61,694 nucleotides of DNA from AV69 sp036498205 (GCA_036498205.1 DASXIC010000028.1:1-61694); one strand, 5' to 3'; counted from the first letter of the stretch, positions 24,048 to 32,880 are shown. Program-made: numbers and translations. The notes: generated from the letters alone by a model not told the origin.

Positions 24048-25256
24048 ATGAAATCGGGATTTCTCGAGAAGCTGATAGGCCGTCTCGGCAAGATCGGGCC
24101 GGAAGACGTGCAGAATTATTTGCTGCGCCTGGCTCAGGAAAAGGGATTTCTCGAGACCATCTTCAATGCCATTCAGGAGGGGATCATCGTCACCGACTCG
24201 AGCGGCAATATCACGTATGTTAATGATGCGGCATGCGAACTCTTTGGACTGGACGCCGAAGACGCCATTGGGAAACAGCTCGATGAGCGTGTTCGGGGAT
24301 TGGATTGGCAATCGTTGACCAGGAGCGGTGGACCGGTCACGCGCGATCTCGAGATCTTTTATCCCTCCAATCGGTTCATCAATTTCTACATCGTGCCCCT
24401 GATCATCGAGCATCGGGCAGAAGATGCGGGCTTCGACGGAGCCGCACATCAGGTTGGTTACGCAATTATTTTGCGAGACATTACCGAAAGCCGGCGTACG
24501 GCCGAAAAAACGATCGAAAGCGAACGCTTGAATGCCTTGACGCTGCTCGCGGCCGGGGTCGCGCACGAAATCGGCAATCCGCTCAACTCATTAAACATCC
24601 ATCTCCAGTTGATGGAACGGCAGGCTCGCAAGGTAGACGGCAAGGAACGCGACGAGCTGGAGCATTCCATCAACATCGCCCGCGACGAAATCAGCCGACT
24701 CGATTCAATCGTGACGCAATTTTTGCGGGCGATTCGGCCCTCCAGGCCACAACTGCAGCCGGAAAATATCAATGGCATTGTAGAGGAGGCGGTTCGTTTT
24801 TTCGCACCCGAAATTGAAGCACGCGACATTGTTGTCGAAACAGAATTGCGCCCGGACCTGCCCTTGCTTCAAGTGGACCGTGATCAAATGAAGCAGGCTT
24901 TTTACAACATTATCAAAAACAGCTTCGAGGCGATGAAACGACGCGGGATTTTGCGCATACGCAGTGCGATGGACGACACCCATGTGCGGGTGAGTTTCAC
25001 CGATAACGGCGGCGGCATGTCGGCGGAGGCGCTCAGTCATGTTTTTGAGCCGTACTACACCACCAAGGCGAGTGGGTCAGGACTCGGTTTACTGATTGTG
25101 CGGCGAATTGTGCGCGAACATGGTGGCGAACTCGCAATCGAGAGCACTGAAGCGAAGGGATTGACGCTGACGATTCGTTTGCCTTTCAAAGATCGCCGCG
25201 TGCGGATGCTGGAGGCTGGAAGCGCGCGCGACGCACAGACGAGAAGTCCTGCCTGA
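24048..25256 (+). CDS. PAS-domain sensor histidine kinase (NtrB-like, cytoplasmic)
   Basis: About 402 residues from ATG 24048 (MKSGFLEKLIG); TTG 24018 would extend it. No membrane segment, so cytoplasmic. A PAS domain (about 35-150, AIQEGIIVTDSSGNITYVNDA) is followed by a HisKA domain with H-box AAGVAHEIGNPLNSL. Next are an N box (NIIKNSFEAMK), G1 (FTDNGGGM) and G2 (SGSGLGLLIVRRI). The H-box with PLN and the layout resemble NtrB/AtoS-type kinases that pair with sigma-54 activators. The response regulator gene starts 53 bp downstream. Confidence 0.93.
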   Translation: MKSGFLEKLIGRLGKIGPEDVQNYLLRLAQEKGFLETIFNAIQEGIIVTDSSGNITYVNDAACELFGLDAEDAIGKQLDERVRGLDWQSLTRSGGPVTRDLEIFYPSNRFINFYIVPLIIEHRAEDAGFDGAAHQVGYAIILRDITESRRTAEKTIESERLNALTLLAAGVAHEIGNPLNSLNIHLQLMERQARKVDGKERDELEHSINIARDEISRLDSIVTQFLRAIRPSRPQLQPENINGIVEEAVRFFAPEIEARDIVVETELRPDLPLLQVDRDQMKQAFYNIIKNSFEAMKRRGILRIRSAMDDTHVRVSFTDNGGGMSAEALSHVFEPYYTTKASGSGLGLLIVRRIVREHGGELAIESTEAKGLTLTIRLPFKDRRVRMLEAGSARDAQTRSPA

Positions 25257-25309
25257 GAGATCGCGCACGTGCTTCACAACTCACCTATTCTTTTCCGCCA
25301 CAGGCTCGC

Positions 25310-26728
25310 ATGCAGGCAACGATCCTAATCGTCGACGACGAAAAGCATACTCGCGATGGCTTGCGCCGTCTCCTGGAAGAGAACTACGACATTTACGTAG
25401 CCGAAGATATCGGTGGGGCCATGGGCGTTCTCGAACGGGAAACGGTTGATCTCTTGCTGACTGATCTGCGGCTCGGCGCCGAAGACGGAATGCAGTTGAT
25501 CGATCGGGCACTCAAGTTACCGCATCCGCCGGTCTGCATTATGATGACTGCCTACGGCTCCGTCGATTCGGCGGTCGAGGCGATGAAGCGCGGCGCTTAC
25601 GATTTTGTCACCAAACCGCTGAATCTCGACAAGGTGGAAATTCTGCTCGCACGCGCCTTGCAGACGCGGCGAATGGAACAGGAGAACCGAAGTTTGCGAC
25701 AGCAAATCGATGAACGTTACGGGCTCGAAAACATTCTCGGAGAATCGCTGGCGCTGCGCGAAGTGCTCACCACCATTCGGCAGGTCGCTCCTTCATCGGC
25801 CAACGTTCTCATCGAAGGGGAAAGCGGTACCGGCAAGGAACTGGCAGCTCACGCCATTCACAATCTGAGCCGGCGCAACAAGGCGAAGTTCGTTGTCGTG
25901 CATTGTGCGGCCCTTTCGCCCACCTTGCTGGAGAGCGAATTGTTCGGTCACGAACGGGGCGCGTTCACCGGCGCGCACGAACGCCGGATTGGGCGTTTTG
26001 AACAGGCCAATGGCGGCACGATTTTTTTGGACGAGATCGGCGAAATCGATCCGAGCACACAAGTGAAATTATTACGCATCATGAGCGAGCAGCGCGCCTT
26101 CGAACGAGTCGGCGGTACGCAGACGCTAAAGGCGGACGTGCGCATCATCGCGGCGACAAATAAAAATCTCGAGCAGCTCGTGCGGGACGGAAAATTCCGC
26201 GACGATCTTTATTTTCGCCTCAACGTTGTGCGGATCACCATGCCGCCGCTCCGCGCGCGCAAGGAAGACATCCCGCTTCTGGTGCGAGCGTTTTTGCGGC
26301 ATTTCTCCAAGGCAAATGAGAAACCGGTCCTCGACATCACTGCTGATGCGATGAACACGTTGCTGACCTACGATTGGCCGGGAAACGTTCGCGAGTTGCG
26401 GACTGCAATCGAGCACGGGGTTGTGATGGCAAGTGGGCCCAAGGTAACACTGCGCGACCTACCCACCGCTGTGCGGCAGGCGGCAGGCCCATCGCTGGGC
26501 GCAATCGGTGCAGCGATTACCTCGGAGAGCATCAATCCGCTTGATCTTGGCGAAACCGAGAAGCGCCTGATTACTCAGGCCCTGGCAGCAACAAACGGGA
26601 ACATCACTTCAGCGGCCAAGCGACTTGGCATCAGCCGACGAACATTGCACCGAAAATTAAACGAAATGAACGCCGAAGGCAGGGATGTTCGCCAACAAAC
26701 GCGCGCCACTAAAAAACGCGTGAAGTAA
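25310..26728 (+). CDS. Sigma-54-dependent response regulator (NtrC family)
   Basis: Protein of 472 residues with three domains. The receiver (1-120) has the acidic pair in ILIVDDEKH, the phosphoacceptor aspartate in LLTDLRLG and the lysine in VTKPLNL. The AAA+ sigma-54 interaction domain (about 140-380) has Walker A EGESGTGKELAA, the GAFTGA loop within GHERGAFTGAHE, and Walker B GGTIFLDEIGEI. A FIS-type helix-turn-helix closes it (SAAKRLGISRRTLHRKL). It activates sigma-54 promoters, and a good sigma-54 promoter match lies at 32881. It pairs with the preceding kinase. Target genes are unknown. Confidence 0.95.
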   Translation: MQATILIVDDEKHTRDGLRRLLEENYDIYVAEDIGGAMGVLERETVDLLLTDLRLGAEDGMQLIDRALKLPHPPVCIMMTAYGSVDSAVEAMKRGAYDFVTKPLNLDKVEILLARALQTRRMEQENRSLRQQIDERYGLENILGESLALREVLTTIRQVAPSSANVLIEGESGTGKELAAHAIHNLSRRNKAKFVVVHCAALSPTLLESELFGHERGAFTGAHERRIGRFEQANGGTIFLDEIGEIDPSTQVKLLRIMSEQRAFERVGGTQTLKADVRIIAATNKNLEQLVRDGKFRDDLYFRLNVVRITMPPLRARKEDIPLLVRAFLRHFSKANEKPVLDITADAMNTLLTYDWPGNVRELRTAIEHGVVMASGPKVTLRDLPTAVRQAAGPSLGAIGAAITSESINPLDLGETEKRLITQALAATNGNITSAAKRLGISRRTLHRKLNEMNAEGRDVRQQTRATKKRVK

Positions 26729-26788
26729 ATTGCGCGATTTAGCAGTTTGCGGTTTACGAAGCTGGTCTTGAGCGGTTCAATTGATCGC

Positions 26789-28174
26789 GTGAACGACAGT
26801 AAGAAGCTCTTCGGCACAGACGGTGTCCGGGGAGTTGCAAACGTCGAGCCGATTACGGCTGAGACGGCCCTGAAACTGGGCCGAGCGGCAGCTCACGTTT
26901 TTACCAAGATCAACCCGCGCGAACATCCCAGCGGCGCGCGTCCGAAGATTGTTCTCGGTAAAGACACGCGGCTTTCAGGTTACATGCTGGAAAATGCGCT
27001 CGTCGCCGGCATTACTTCCTTAGGAGTGGATGTGCTTGTGATCGGCCCTTTGCCGACCCCCGGCGTCGCCTATATCACTCGTTCGCTGCGGGCGGATGCG
27101 GGGATTGTGCTCTCCGCTTCCCACAATTCATACGAGGACAACGGGATTAAATTCTTCCGCCATGACGGTTACAAATTGGACGATCAGGTGGAAGAGCAAA
27201 TCGAACAGCTTGTCTTTACCGGCGAGATTGATTCGATCCGCCCCCGCGCTGAAAAAATCGGAAGAGCGACCAGAATCGATGATGCACTGGGGCGGTATGT
27301 CGAGTTCGCAAAAGCAAGCTTTCCCCGTGGTCTGTCGCTGGAAAAGATGCGCATCGCAGTCGACGTTGCGAACGGCGCGGCTTACAAGTCAACGCCCTGT
27401 ATTTTACGCGAGCTCGGGGCTGACATTCGCGTCAGCCACGACGCGCCAAACGGAACCAACATTAACGCCGAATGTGGCAGCACCTACCCCGAGGAAATTC
27501 AGCGCTTTGCCAGGGAATCGCGCGCTTACATCGGGATCACCCATGATGGGGACGCCGACAGGGTGCTTCTCTGCGATGAAAATGGCGAGTTGGTCGATGG
27601 CGACGAAATTCTCGCCGTCACAAGCGTCGATTTGCTCCGAACGAAACGGTTGCGAGACGAAACGCTCGTGGCCACGGTGATGAGCAATTTTGGATTGGAG
27701 GAAGCACTGGCGCCTTACGGTGGCAAAGTCGTCCGCACCAAGGTCGGCGATCGCTACGTGCTTGAAGAAATGGTTGGGCGAAACCTGAACGTCGGCGGCG
27801 AACAAAGTGGCCATATGATCTTCCGCGACTTCACCACCACGGGGGACGGAATCATCAGCGCACTTCAGGTTTTGCGGATCATGAAGGAGACCGGGAAACC
27901 TTTGAGCGAGCTCAAGCGTTGTTTGAAAAAATATCCACAGGCGCAGCGTAATCTGCGCGTCGCCCGCAAGCCGCCCCTGGAGGAGCTGGGGACGGTGATG
28001 AAATTGGTGGGCGAAACCGAAAAAAAACTTTCGGGCAAAGGGCGGGTCTTGCTGCGCTATTCCGGCACCGAGCCGAAAATCAGGTTACTGATTGAAGGGC
28101 GCGAGCGGGATGAAATCGATCGTCAGGCCAATCGGATTGCAGAAGCGATTGAGAACGAGATTGGGGCGAGCTAG
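26789..28174 (+). CDS. glmM: Phosphoglucosamine mutase
   Basis: Enzyme of 461 residues from GTG 26789 (VNDSKKLFGTDGVRG, placing the conserved FGTDGVRG at the usual distance). It converts glucosamine-6-phosphate to glucosamine-1-phosphate for peptidoglycan and lipid A. The phosphoserine loop reads LSASHNSYEDNGIKFF, with Ser in place of the usual Pro after SASHN. The metal loop is DGDADRVLL, the sugar-binding GGEQSGH is present, and the C-terminal phosphate loop is RYSGTEPKIRLL. Independent of the two-component pair upstream. Confidence 0.95.
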   Translation: MNDSKKLFGTDGVRGVANVEPITAETALKLGRAAAHVFTKINPREHPSGARPKIVLGKDTRLSGYMLENALVAGITSLGVDVLVIGPLPTPGVAYITRSLRADAGIVLSASHNSYEDNGIKFFRHDGYKLDDQVEEQIEQLVFTGEIDSIRPRAEKIGRATRIDDALGRYVEFAKASFPRGLSLEKMRIAVDVANGAAYKSTPCILRELGADIRVSHDAPNGTNINAECGSTYPEEIQRFARESRAYIGITHDGDADRVLLCDENGELVDGDEILAVTSVDLLRTKRLRDETLVATVMSNFGLEEALAPYGGKVVRTKVGDRYVLEEMVGRNLNVGGEQSGHMIFRDFTTTGDGIISALQVLRIMKETGKPLSELKRCLKKYPQAQRNLRVARKPPLEELGTVMKLVGETEKKLSGKGRVLLRYSGTEPKIRLLIEGRERDEIDRQANRIAEAIENEIGAS

Positions 28175-28194
28175 AAGCGATGGGTGAACTCGCT

Positions 28195-28301
28195 GTCATC
28201 CCGAACGACGTGAGGGACCTCACGATAGGCCGGGTCGCGTGCCTGATAATTAGAGTATTACCCACAGTTGTGCGAGGTCCCTCGCCTGCGCTCGGGATGA
28301 C
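28195..28301. repeat. 107-bp palindromic interspersed element (MITE/REP-like)
   Basis: The left arm at 28195-28221 (GTCATCCCGAACG ... GAGGGACCTC) and the right arm at 28274-28301 (GAGGTCCCTCG ... CGGGATGAC) are near-perfect inverted copies about 27-28 bp long, enclosing about 52 bp of AT-richer sequence. It fills most of the glmM-scpB gap. Related single arms occur at 23-51, 42440-42471 and 55191-55218. No coding capacity, so a non-autonomous element or REP-type repeat. Confidence 0.75.
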
Positions 28302-28310
28302 GGAACCTAC

Positions 28311-28943
28311 ATGACGCTCACGCAAACAGTCGAAGCCCTGCTATTCAGCGCTCAGAAACCGCTGACGACGCGTGAACTTCAAGATGCCCTCACTGCCACT
28401 GGTGGAGACGACGAACTCGTGCCGAATGAATTTGCACACGTAAAGGAACCGGAAATTGCGGGTGCGCTGGAAGAATTGACGATCCATTACATCGAGCAAT
28501 CTCATGGGTTCCAGCTGACGGAAAAAGCGGGAGGCTGGCAACTTGTAAGCCATCCCGATTGTGCTCGCTGGGTTCGCCAGCTTTTTCCCGCGCCGAAACC
28601 GGCTCGCTTATCTCCGCCCGCCTTGGAAACGCTCGCCATTGTTGCTTATCGACAGCCGATAACGCGCGCAGACATCGAAGCGGTGCGTGGGGTCGCGGTC
28701 GATGGCGTGCTGCAAAACCTGATGGAACGCGGCCTGGTCAAAATCAGCGGCCGGGCAGAGTTGCCGGGGCGACCGCTGCTTTATGAAACGACGGGATTCT
28801 TTCTCGAGCACTTTGGATTGCGTAATTTGGACGAGCTTCCCAACGCGCAGGAATTGCGTGCGCGCGCGTTACCAGTACAAAATGAGGCGCCGAAAGAGGC
28901 CAATTCGTCGGCGGAAATGCCAGAAACGACGCCGCAGCATTGA
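28311..28943 (+). CDS. scpB: Segregation and condensation protein B
   Basis: Protein of 210 residues, the kleisin-associated winged-helix subunit that works with Smc and ScpA in chromosome condensation. The two winged-helix halves are visible: VEALLFSAQKPLTTRELQDAL at the N-terminus and LSPPALETLAIVAYRQPITRADIEAVRGVAVDGVLQ in the middle, the most conserved part. The C-terminal 40 residues are a charged tail. ScpA is not adjacent, unlike in many Firmicutes. The ATG at 28311 begins just after the palindromic element. Confidence 0.93.
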   Translation: MTLTQTVEALLFSAQKPLTTRELQDALTATGGDDELVPNEFAHVKEPEIAGALEELTIHYIEQSHGFQLTEKAGGWQLVSHPDCARWVRQLFPAPKPARLSPPALETLAIVAYRQPITRADIEAVRGVAVDGVLQNLMERGLVKISGRAELPGRPLLYETTGFFLEHFGLRNLDELPNAQELRARALPVQNEAPKEANSSAEMPETTPQH

Positions 28944-29013
28944 CTTAGCCGTGCAATCCATGAAGATCGAAGCGTGTCGCCTTTCAGGGGTGCCGCGATA
29001 ACATCCGCTTCCT

Positions 29014-29679
29014 ATGAGTAAAGCTTTGCTTGGCTGCCTCGGGATCGTAGCGATCCTTGTATTTATCGCTTTGGTTGGTGGCTGCGCCGTTGCCGGAAGC
29101 TACAATCGCCTCGTCAGCCTGCAGCAGAAGGTGGATCAAAGCTGGGCTCAGGTCCAAAACGTCTATCAACGACGGGCCGATCTGATTCCAAATTTGGTCA
29201 ATACCGTTGCCGGAGCAGCAAATTTTGAGAAATCTACCCTGACGGATGTGACTAACGCGCGCGCGAGCGTCGGTCGCGTCCAGATGACCTTGGATCCGAA
29301 CAAGGCCCCGACTGACGCCGCGAAACTGCAAGAATTCCAAAATGCACAAGGACAGTTGGGCAATGCACTCTCGCGATTGCTTGTTGTGAGTGAAAATTAT
29401 CCTCAGCTCCGCGCGACCGAGAATTTCCGGAATTTGCAGGCCCAGCTCGAAGGAACCGAGAACCGTATCTCAGTGGAGCGCGGCAATTTCAACGCCGCAG
29501 TGCAGGAATACAACACCGCCGTGCGCACATTTCCGACAAATCTCTTTGCCGGTATGTTCGGCTTTCAACCGCGTCCGTTTTTTCAGTCGCAGCCCGGCGC
29601 GGAGAAAGCGCCGACGGTGAATTTCAATTTCGGCAGTCCGGCGCCGGCGCCCAGTGCGGTGGCAACGGCAACTCCATAA
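29014..29679 (+). CDS. LemA-family protein
   Basis: Protein of 221 residues. One N-terminal membrane segment (about 5-24, CLGIVAILVFIALVGGCAVA) is followed by the LemA four-helix region with YNRLVSLQQKVDQSWAQVQNVYQRRADLIPNLVNTVAG. ENYPQLRATENFRNLQAQLEGTENRI is a hallmark of the family. The C-terminal tail is proline/alanine-rich. Molecular role is unknown. It is followed by two TPM-domain genes in the same direction, the commonly seen LemA-TPM association, suggesting a membrane-protein maintenance unit. Confidence 0.93.
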   Translation: MSKALLGCLGIVAILVFIALVGGCAVAGSYNRLVSLQQKVDQSWAQVQNVYQRRADLIPNLVNTVAGAANFEKSTLTDVTNARASVGRVQMTLDPNKAPTDAAKLQEFQNAQGQLGNALSRLLVVSENYPQLRATENFRNLQAQLEGTENRISVERGNFNAAVQEYNTAVRTFPTNLFAGMFGFQPRPFFQSQPGAEKAPTVNFNFGSPAPAPSAVATATP

Positions 29680-29730
29680 AAACATTCGGATCATCGCGCG
29701 GAGCGGTTTAGGTTTGACGTAATCAAAAAG

Positions 29731-30498
29731 GTGAAAAGACCCGCGGCCTTTGTTGCCTTTCTCTTGCTGGCAAGCGCAGTGTTCTGTCGCGCTGCCGAGG
29801 TCATTCCGCCAAAGCCGGACCGTTACTTCAACGATTACGCCGGGGTGGTTTCCAGGGGGGCCGCGGACCGGTTCAATACCGAGCTGGCCCAGTTCGAACG
29901 CGATACGTCGAACCAGGTGATAGTCGCAGTATTCCGCAAGATGGAGAGCGATTCGGATGTTGCGGACTACACGCGACGCGTTGCCCAGGCTTGGGGTGTT
30001 GGACAAAAGGAGCGTCGTAACGGCGTCGCGCTTTTTGTTTTTGTCGATGACCGGAAGATGTTCATCCAGGTCGGTTATGGTCTGGAGGGGGCGTTGCCGG
30101 ATGTCACGGCCTTCGATATTACCGAACGGCACATTAAGCCGCATTTTCGCAAGGGCGATTACGAGGGTGGTCTGGCTGAAGGAATCGATCTAATCCTCAA
30201 AGCCATCCGCGGTGAATACAAAGGTAGTGGCAAAACGAATGCGGAACGCGGCGGCGAGGGAGCCGGGACGGCCGGTCTTCTGGTTTTTCTTTTCGTATTG
30301 GTCGTATTCCTGATTGCTGTGCGCGCCTCCCGTAGGCGCGGCGGTTATGGATACACCGGTTTTGGCGGGCCGTTCATTACCGGGGGCTGGGGCGGCGGCG
30401 GCGGTTGGTCGGGCGGATCGTCCGGCGGCGGTGGGTTCGGCAGTTTCAGTTCCGGCGGCGGCAGCTTCGGCGGGGGCGGTGCCGGGTCCAGCTGGTAA
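29731..30498 (+). CDS. TPM-domain (YgcG-like) exported membrane protein
   Basis: Protein of 255 residues: signal peptide (AAFVAFLLLASAVFCRA), then a TPM domain (about 28-150) with YFNDYAGVVS, NQVIVAVFRKME and VQVGYGLEGALPD-like motifs. One membrane segment follows (VFLFVLVVFLIAVRA, about 185-200), then a glycine/serine-rich tail ending GGGAGSSW. The TPM domain should sit in the periplasm. Start is GTG 29731 with AAAAAGG overlapping it. It ends 1 bp before the next TPM gene. Confidence 0.9.
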   Translation: MKRPAAFVAFLLLASAVFCRAAEVIPPKPDRYFNDYAGVVSRGAADRFNTELAQFERDTSNQVIVAVFRKMESDSDVADYTRRVAQAWGVGQKERRNGVALFVFVDDRKMFIQVGYGLEGALPDVTAFDITERHIKPHFRKGDYEGGLAEGIDLILKAIRGEYKGSGKTNAERGGEGAGTAGLLVFLFVLVVFLIAVRASRRRGGYGYTGFGGPFITGGWGGGGGWSGGSSGGGGFGSFSSGGGSFGGGGAGSSW

Positions 30499-30499
30499 A

Positions 30500-30937
30500 A
30501 TGCGAACCCACAATTTCCTCAGACGGCTGGATCATAAACGCATTACGCAGGCGATTAAGAAGGCGGAAGGGCGCACTTCAGGCCAAATCCGCGTCTTTAT
30601 TCAGCGAGGCGAATTTGAAGATGATCCCTTACCGCGCGCGCAGAAGAAATTTCTCCAGCTTGGAATGGACAAGACAGAAGAGCGGAACGCGGTGCTGATT
30701 TTCGTAGCACCGCGGGCCCGGAAATACGCTGTGGTAGGCGATGTCGGTGTGCACGAGAAATGTAGTCAACAGTTTTGGCAGCGGTTGGTCGATGCGATGC
30801 GGGAACATTTCAAAAAGGAGGATTTCAATCGTGCGATCGTTCACGGCATCAATGAAGTGGGAAAAGCGCTGGCTGCCCATTTTCCGCGCACGGCGGACAC
30901 GATCAACGAACTGCCGGACGAAATCGCGCAGGGCTGA
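30500..30937 (+). CDS. Second TPM-domain protein (short, soluble)
   Basis: Protein of 145 residues starting at ATG 30500, 1 bp after the previous stop. It carries a TPM domain (GRTSGQIRVFIQRG, NAVLIFVAPRARKYAVVGDVGVHE, FWQRLVDAMREHF) but has neither signal peptide nor membrane segment. It is thus the cytosolic partner in the pair, unless it is exported or tethered through the first TPM protein or LemA. Paired TPM genes after LemA are seen in other genomes. Confidence 0.88.
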   Translation: MRTHNFLRRLDHKRITQAIKKAEGRTSGQIRVFIQRGEFEDDPLPRAQKKFLQLGMDKTEERNAVLIFVAPRARKYAVVGDVGVHEKCSQQFWQRLVDAMREHFKKEDFNRAIVHGINEVGKALAAHFPRTADTINELPDEIAQG

Positions 30938-31215
30938 TTGTTCGCCGACTGAGAGGAGAACTCAGTTCCCGGGCACTTGCAAAAGCCGCGGTTTAATGTT
31001 TATTCGTCGCTCCGCAGCGAGTTCACACAAAATTGCGTCGTTGGTCCCTGGGTTTCCGTCGCTGGACGCGAAATCGACTCGCCAGGGGAAACCCGGCGTC
31101 GAGGAATTGCCGATTTAAGATTTGCCATTTCCGATTTGGTCGGATGCTTTGCGTGACTCCACGCTCTTCGTCTCTTCCAATCGTAAATCGGCAATCGAAA
31201 GTCCAAGATAAAAAT
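30938..31215 (+). promoter_or_regulatory. rpoA leader with nested inverted repeats
   Basis: This 278-bp non-coding interval precedes rpoA. It contains three inverted pairs: ACTGAG/CTCAGT (about 30948-30966), CTGGGTTTCC (31048-31057) against GGAAACCCGG (31087-31096), and the perfect 12-mer ATTGCCGATTTA (31106-31117) against TAAATCGGCAAT (31184-31195). Promoter and leader-RNA functions are plausible, but the last pair also looks like a dispersed repeat. I could not assign -35/-10 elements. Confidence 0.4.
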
Positions 31216-32253
31216 ATGCCAGTTCGTTACGGTCGGTTTGAAATGCCAAAGACCCTTTCCAAGGAAGAGAAGGGATCAACGGAAACTTACGCGAAGTTCG
31301 TCGCGGAACCATTTGAGGCTGGCTACGGCCATACGGTGGGCAACTCGCTTCGTCGCGTGCTGCTTTCCTCTTTGGAAGGCGCGGCCATTACGGCCGTAAA
31401 AATCACGGGCGCGCAGCACGAGTTCGCCACCTTGCCGGGCGTCGTCGAGGACGTGACCGACATCGTGCTCAATTTGAAGCGAGTGAAATTTAAAGCCACG
31501 GAACATGAGCCCCGCAAACTTTCCCTGAGCGTGAATAAGGAGGGCGAAGTAACCGCAGGCGACATTCAGCTCATCCAGGGTTACGAAATTTTGAATCCAG
31601 ATCAGATCATCTGCACCCTGGACAAGAAACATAAATTCGACGCCGAACTGGAAGTACGGGTGGGCCGGGGATTCGCTACCGGTGAAGAGAATAAACGGGC
31701 CGATCAGCCGATAGGATTAATTCCGATCGATTCGATCTTTTCGCCCGTCACCAGGGTGAAATACGCAGTGGAAAATACCCGGGTCGGGCAGCGCACGGAC
31801 TATGATAAGCTCATCCTCGAGGTATGGACGGACGGGCGACTGACCCCTGACGACGCTCTTTTGCAGGCTTCCGCGATTCTTCGGCATCACCTCGATGTCT
31901 TCGTCAACTTCAATGAAGAAGTCATCGAATTTGACGAAACTCCGGCCGGAGTGAGCGAAGAAAACATGAAGCTGAAAAAGCTTCTCAACATGAGCGTGAA
32001 CGAAATCGAACTCAGCGTGCGCGCCGCAAACTGCCTGAACAACGCAAACATTACGAGCGTGGGTCAGCTCGCGCAGAAAACCGAAGCGGAAATGTTAAAG
32101 TACCGCAACTTCGGCAAAAAATCCCTCAACGAGATCAAGGACAAACTGCAGCAACTCGGCCTCGGTCTTGGAATGAAGTTCGATCCCGGTCTGGTCGAGA
32201 TCCCGGCCGGTGGAGTTGATGGTGCCAGCATGAATGGCGCGGGAACCGAATAG
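31216..32253 (+). CDS. rpoA: DNA-directed RNA polymerase subunit alpha
   Basis: Subunit of 345 residues. The N-terminal assembly domain has AEPFEAGYGHTVGNSLRRVLLSSLEGAAI (dimer and beta contacts). The C-terminal domain (about 265-330) has ANCLNNANITSVGQLAQKTEAEMLKYRNFGKKSLNEI, the helix-hairpin-helix that binds UP elements and activators. ATG 31216 gives MPVRYGRFEMPK; an upstream extension from 31033 exists in frame but is non-conserved leader. It pairs with rplQ but, unusually, no rpsM/rpsK/rpsD genes stand upstream. Confidence 0.97.
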   Translation: MPVRYGRFEMPKTLSKEEKGSTETYAKFVAEPFEAGYGHTVGNSLRRVLLSSLEGAAITAVKITGAQHEFATLPGVVEDVTDIVLNLKRVKFKATEHEPRKLSLSVNKEGEVTAGDIQLIQGYEILNPDQIICTLDKKHKFDAELEVRVGRGFATGEENKRADQPIGLIPIDSIFSPVTRVKYAVENTRVGQRTDYDKLILEVWTDGRLTPDDALLQASAILRHHLDVFVNFNEEVIEFDETPAGVSEENMKLKKLLNMSVNEIELSVRAANCLNNANITSVGQLAQKTEAEMLKYRNFGKKSLNEIKDKLQQLGLGLGMKFDPGLVEIPAGGVDGASMNGAGTE

Positions 32254-32271
32254 GCCACCCGTCCGGCTGAC

Positions 32272-32748
32272 ATGAGACATCAAAAGAAAACGATTAAGCT
32301 CGGCCGTACCGCCGAGCACCGGAAGGCGCTCCTGGCCAATCAAGTTTGCAGCCTAATCGAGCATCAGCGCATTAAAACAACCTTGGCAAAGGCGAAAGCG
32401 GCACGTCCGCTCGCGGAACGGATGGTCACACTTGGAAAAAAAGGATCACTGCACGCCCGGCGGACCGCGTTTGCTGTTTTACGCCAGAAAGATGCCGTAA
32501 AAAAATTATTCGATGAAATTGTGCCGCGCACAGCTGAGCGGAACGGCGGTTATACCCGCATTGTGAAACTTGGTCAGCGCAAGAGCGACTCGGCGCCGAT
32601 TGCCTATCTCGAGTGGGTAGATGCGCCGGTCACTGTTGAGGAGGAACCCGCCGCGGACTCCAAGACTCGCAAGTCGAAGAAGAGTGGCGGAAAGACGGGC
32701 GATTCTGAACGCAAACCGCAGCAAAAGGCTGCCGCGACCGGGAAGTAA
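32272..32748 (+). CDS. rplQ: 50S ribosomal protein L17
   Basis: Protein of 158 residues; the core (1-115) is standard L17 with MRHQKKTIKLGRTAEHRKALLANQ at the start and GGYTRIVKLGQRKSDSAPIAYLEW at the end. The last ~40 residues form a lysine/glutamate-rich tail (KTRKSKKSGGKTGD...) absent from the E. coli protein but common in other phyla. It lies 18 bp after rpoA in one operon, with a long hairpin just after the stop. Confidence 0.97.
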   Translation: MRHQKKTIKLGRTAEHRKALLANQVCSLIEHQRIKTTLAKAKAARPLAERMVTLGKKGSLHARRTAFAVLRQKDAVKKLFDEIVPRTAERNGGYTRIVKLGQRKSDSAPIAYLEWVDAPVTVEEEPAADSKTRKSKKSGGKTGDSERKPQQKAAATGK

Positions 32749-32755
32749 TTTAGGA

Positions 32756-32792
32756 GGGAACGTCCGTTCCATTTTCGGGACGGACGTTTCCC
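32756..32792 (+). terminator. Long hairpin after rplQ
   Basis: GGGAACGTCCGTTCC (32756-32770) pairs with GGGACGGACGTTTCCC (32777-32792) through a 6-base loop, giving a stem of about 13-15 bp with one bulge. It lies 7 bp after the rplQ stop. There is no T-run after the stem, so it may act as a Rho-assisted terminator or stabiliser for the rpoA-rplQ transcript. Confidence 0.45.
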
Positions 32793-32880
32793 AAGCTCGG
32801 AATACGTTTCCGATCTAAGATTTTGATTCCCATGTTGTAAGCTATAGGGGGCGAGCTGTTTACGCCGATCCAAAATTCGG

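Noticed and set aside
23940..24566. 208-residue minus-strand frame over the histidine kinase start
   Set aside because: Shadow of the kinase PAS region; composition and position do not support a gene.
29470..30144. 224-residue minus-strand frame across the LemA/TPM genes
   Set aside because: Antisense to two conserved genes and no recognisable domain.
31033..31215. N-terminal extension of RpoA
   Set aside because: RpoA normally begins close to the conserved AEPFEAGYGHT region; the extension is translated leader sequence containing the inverted repeats.
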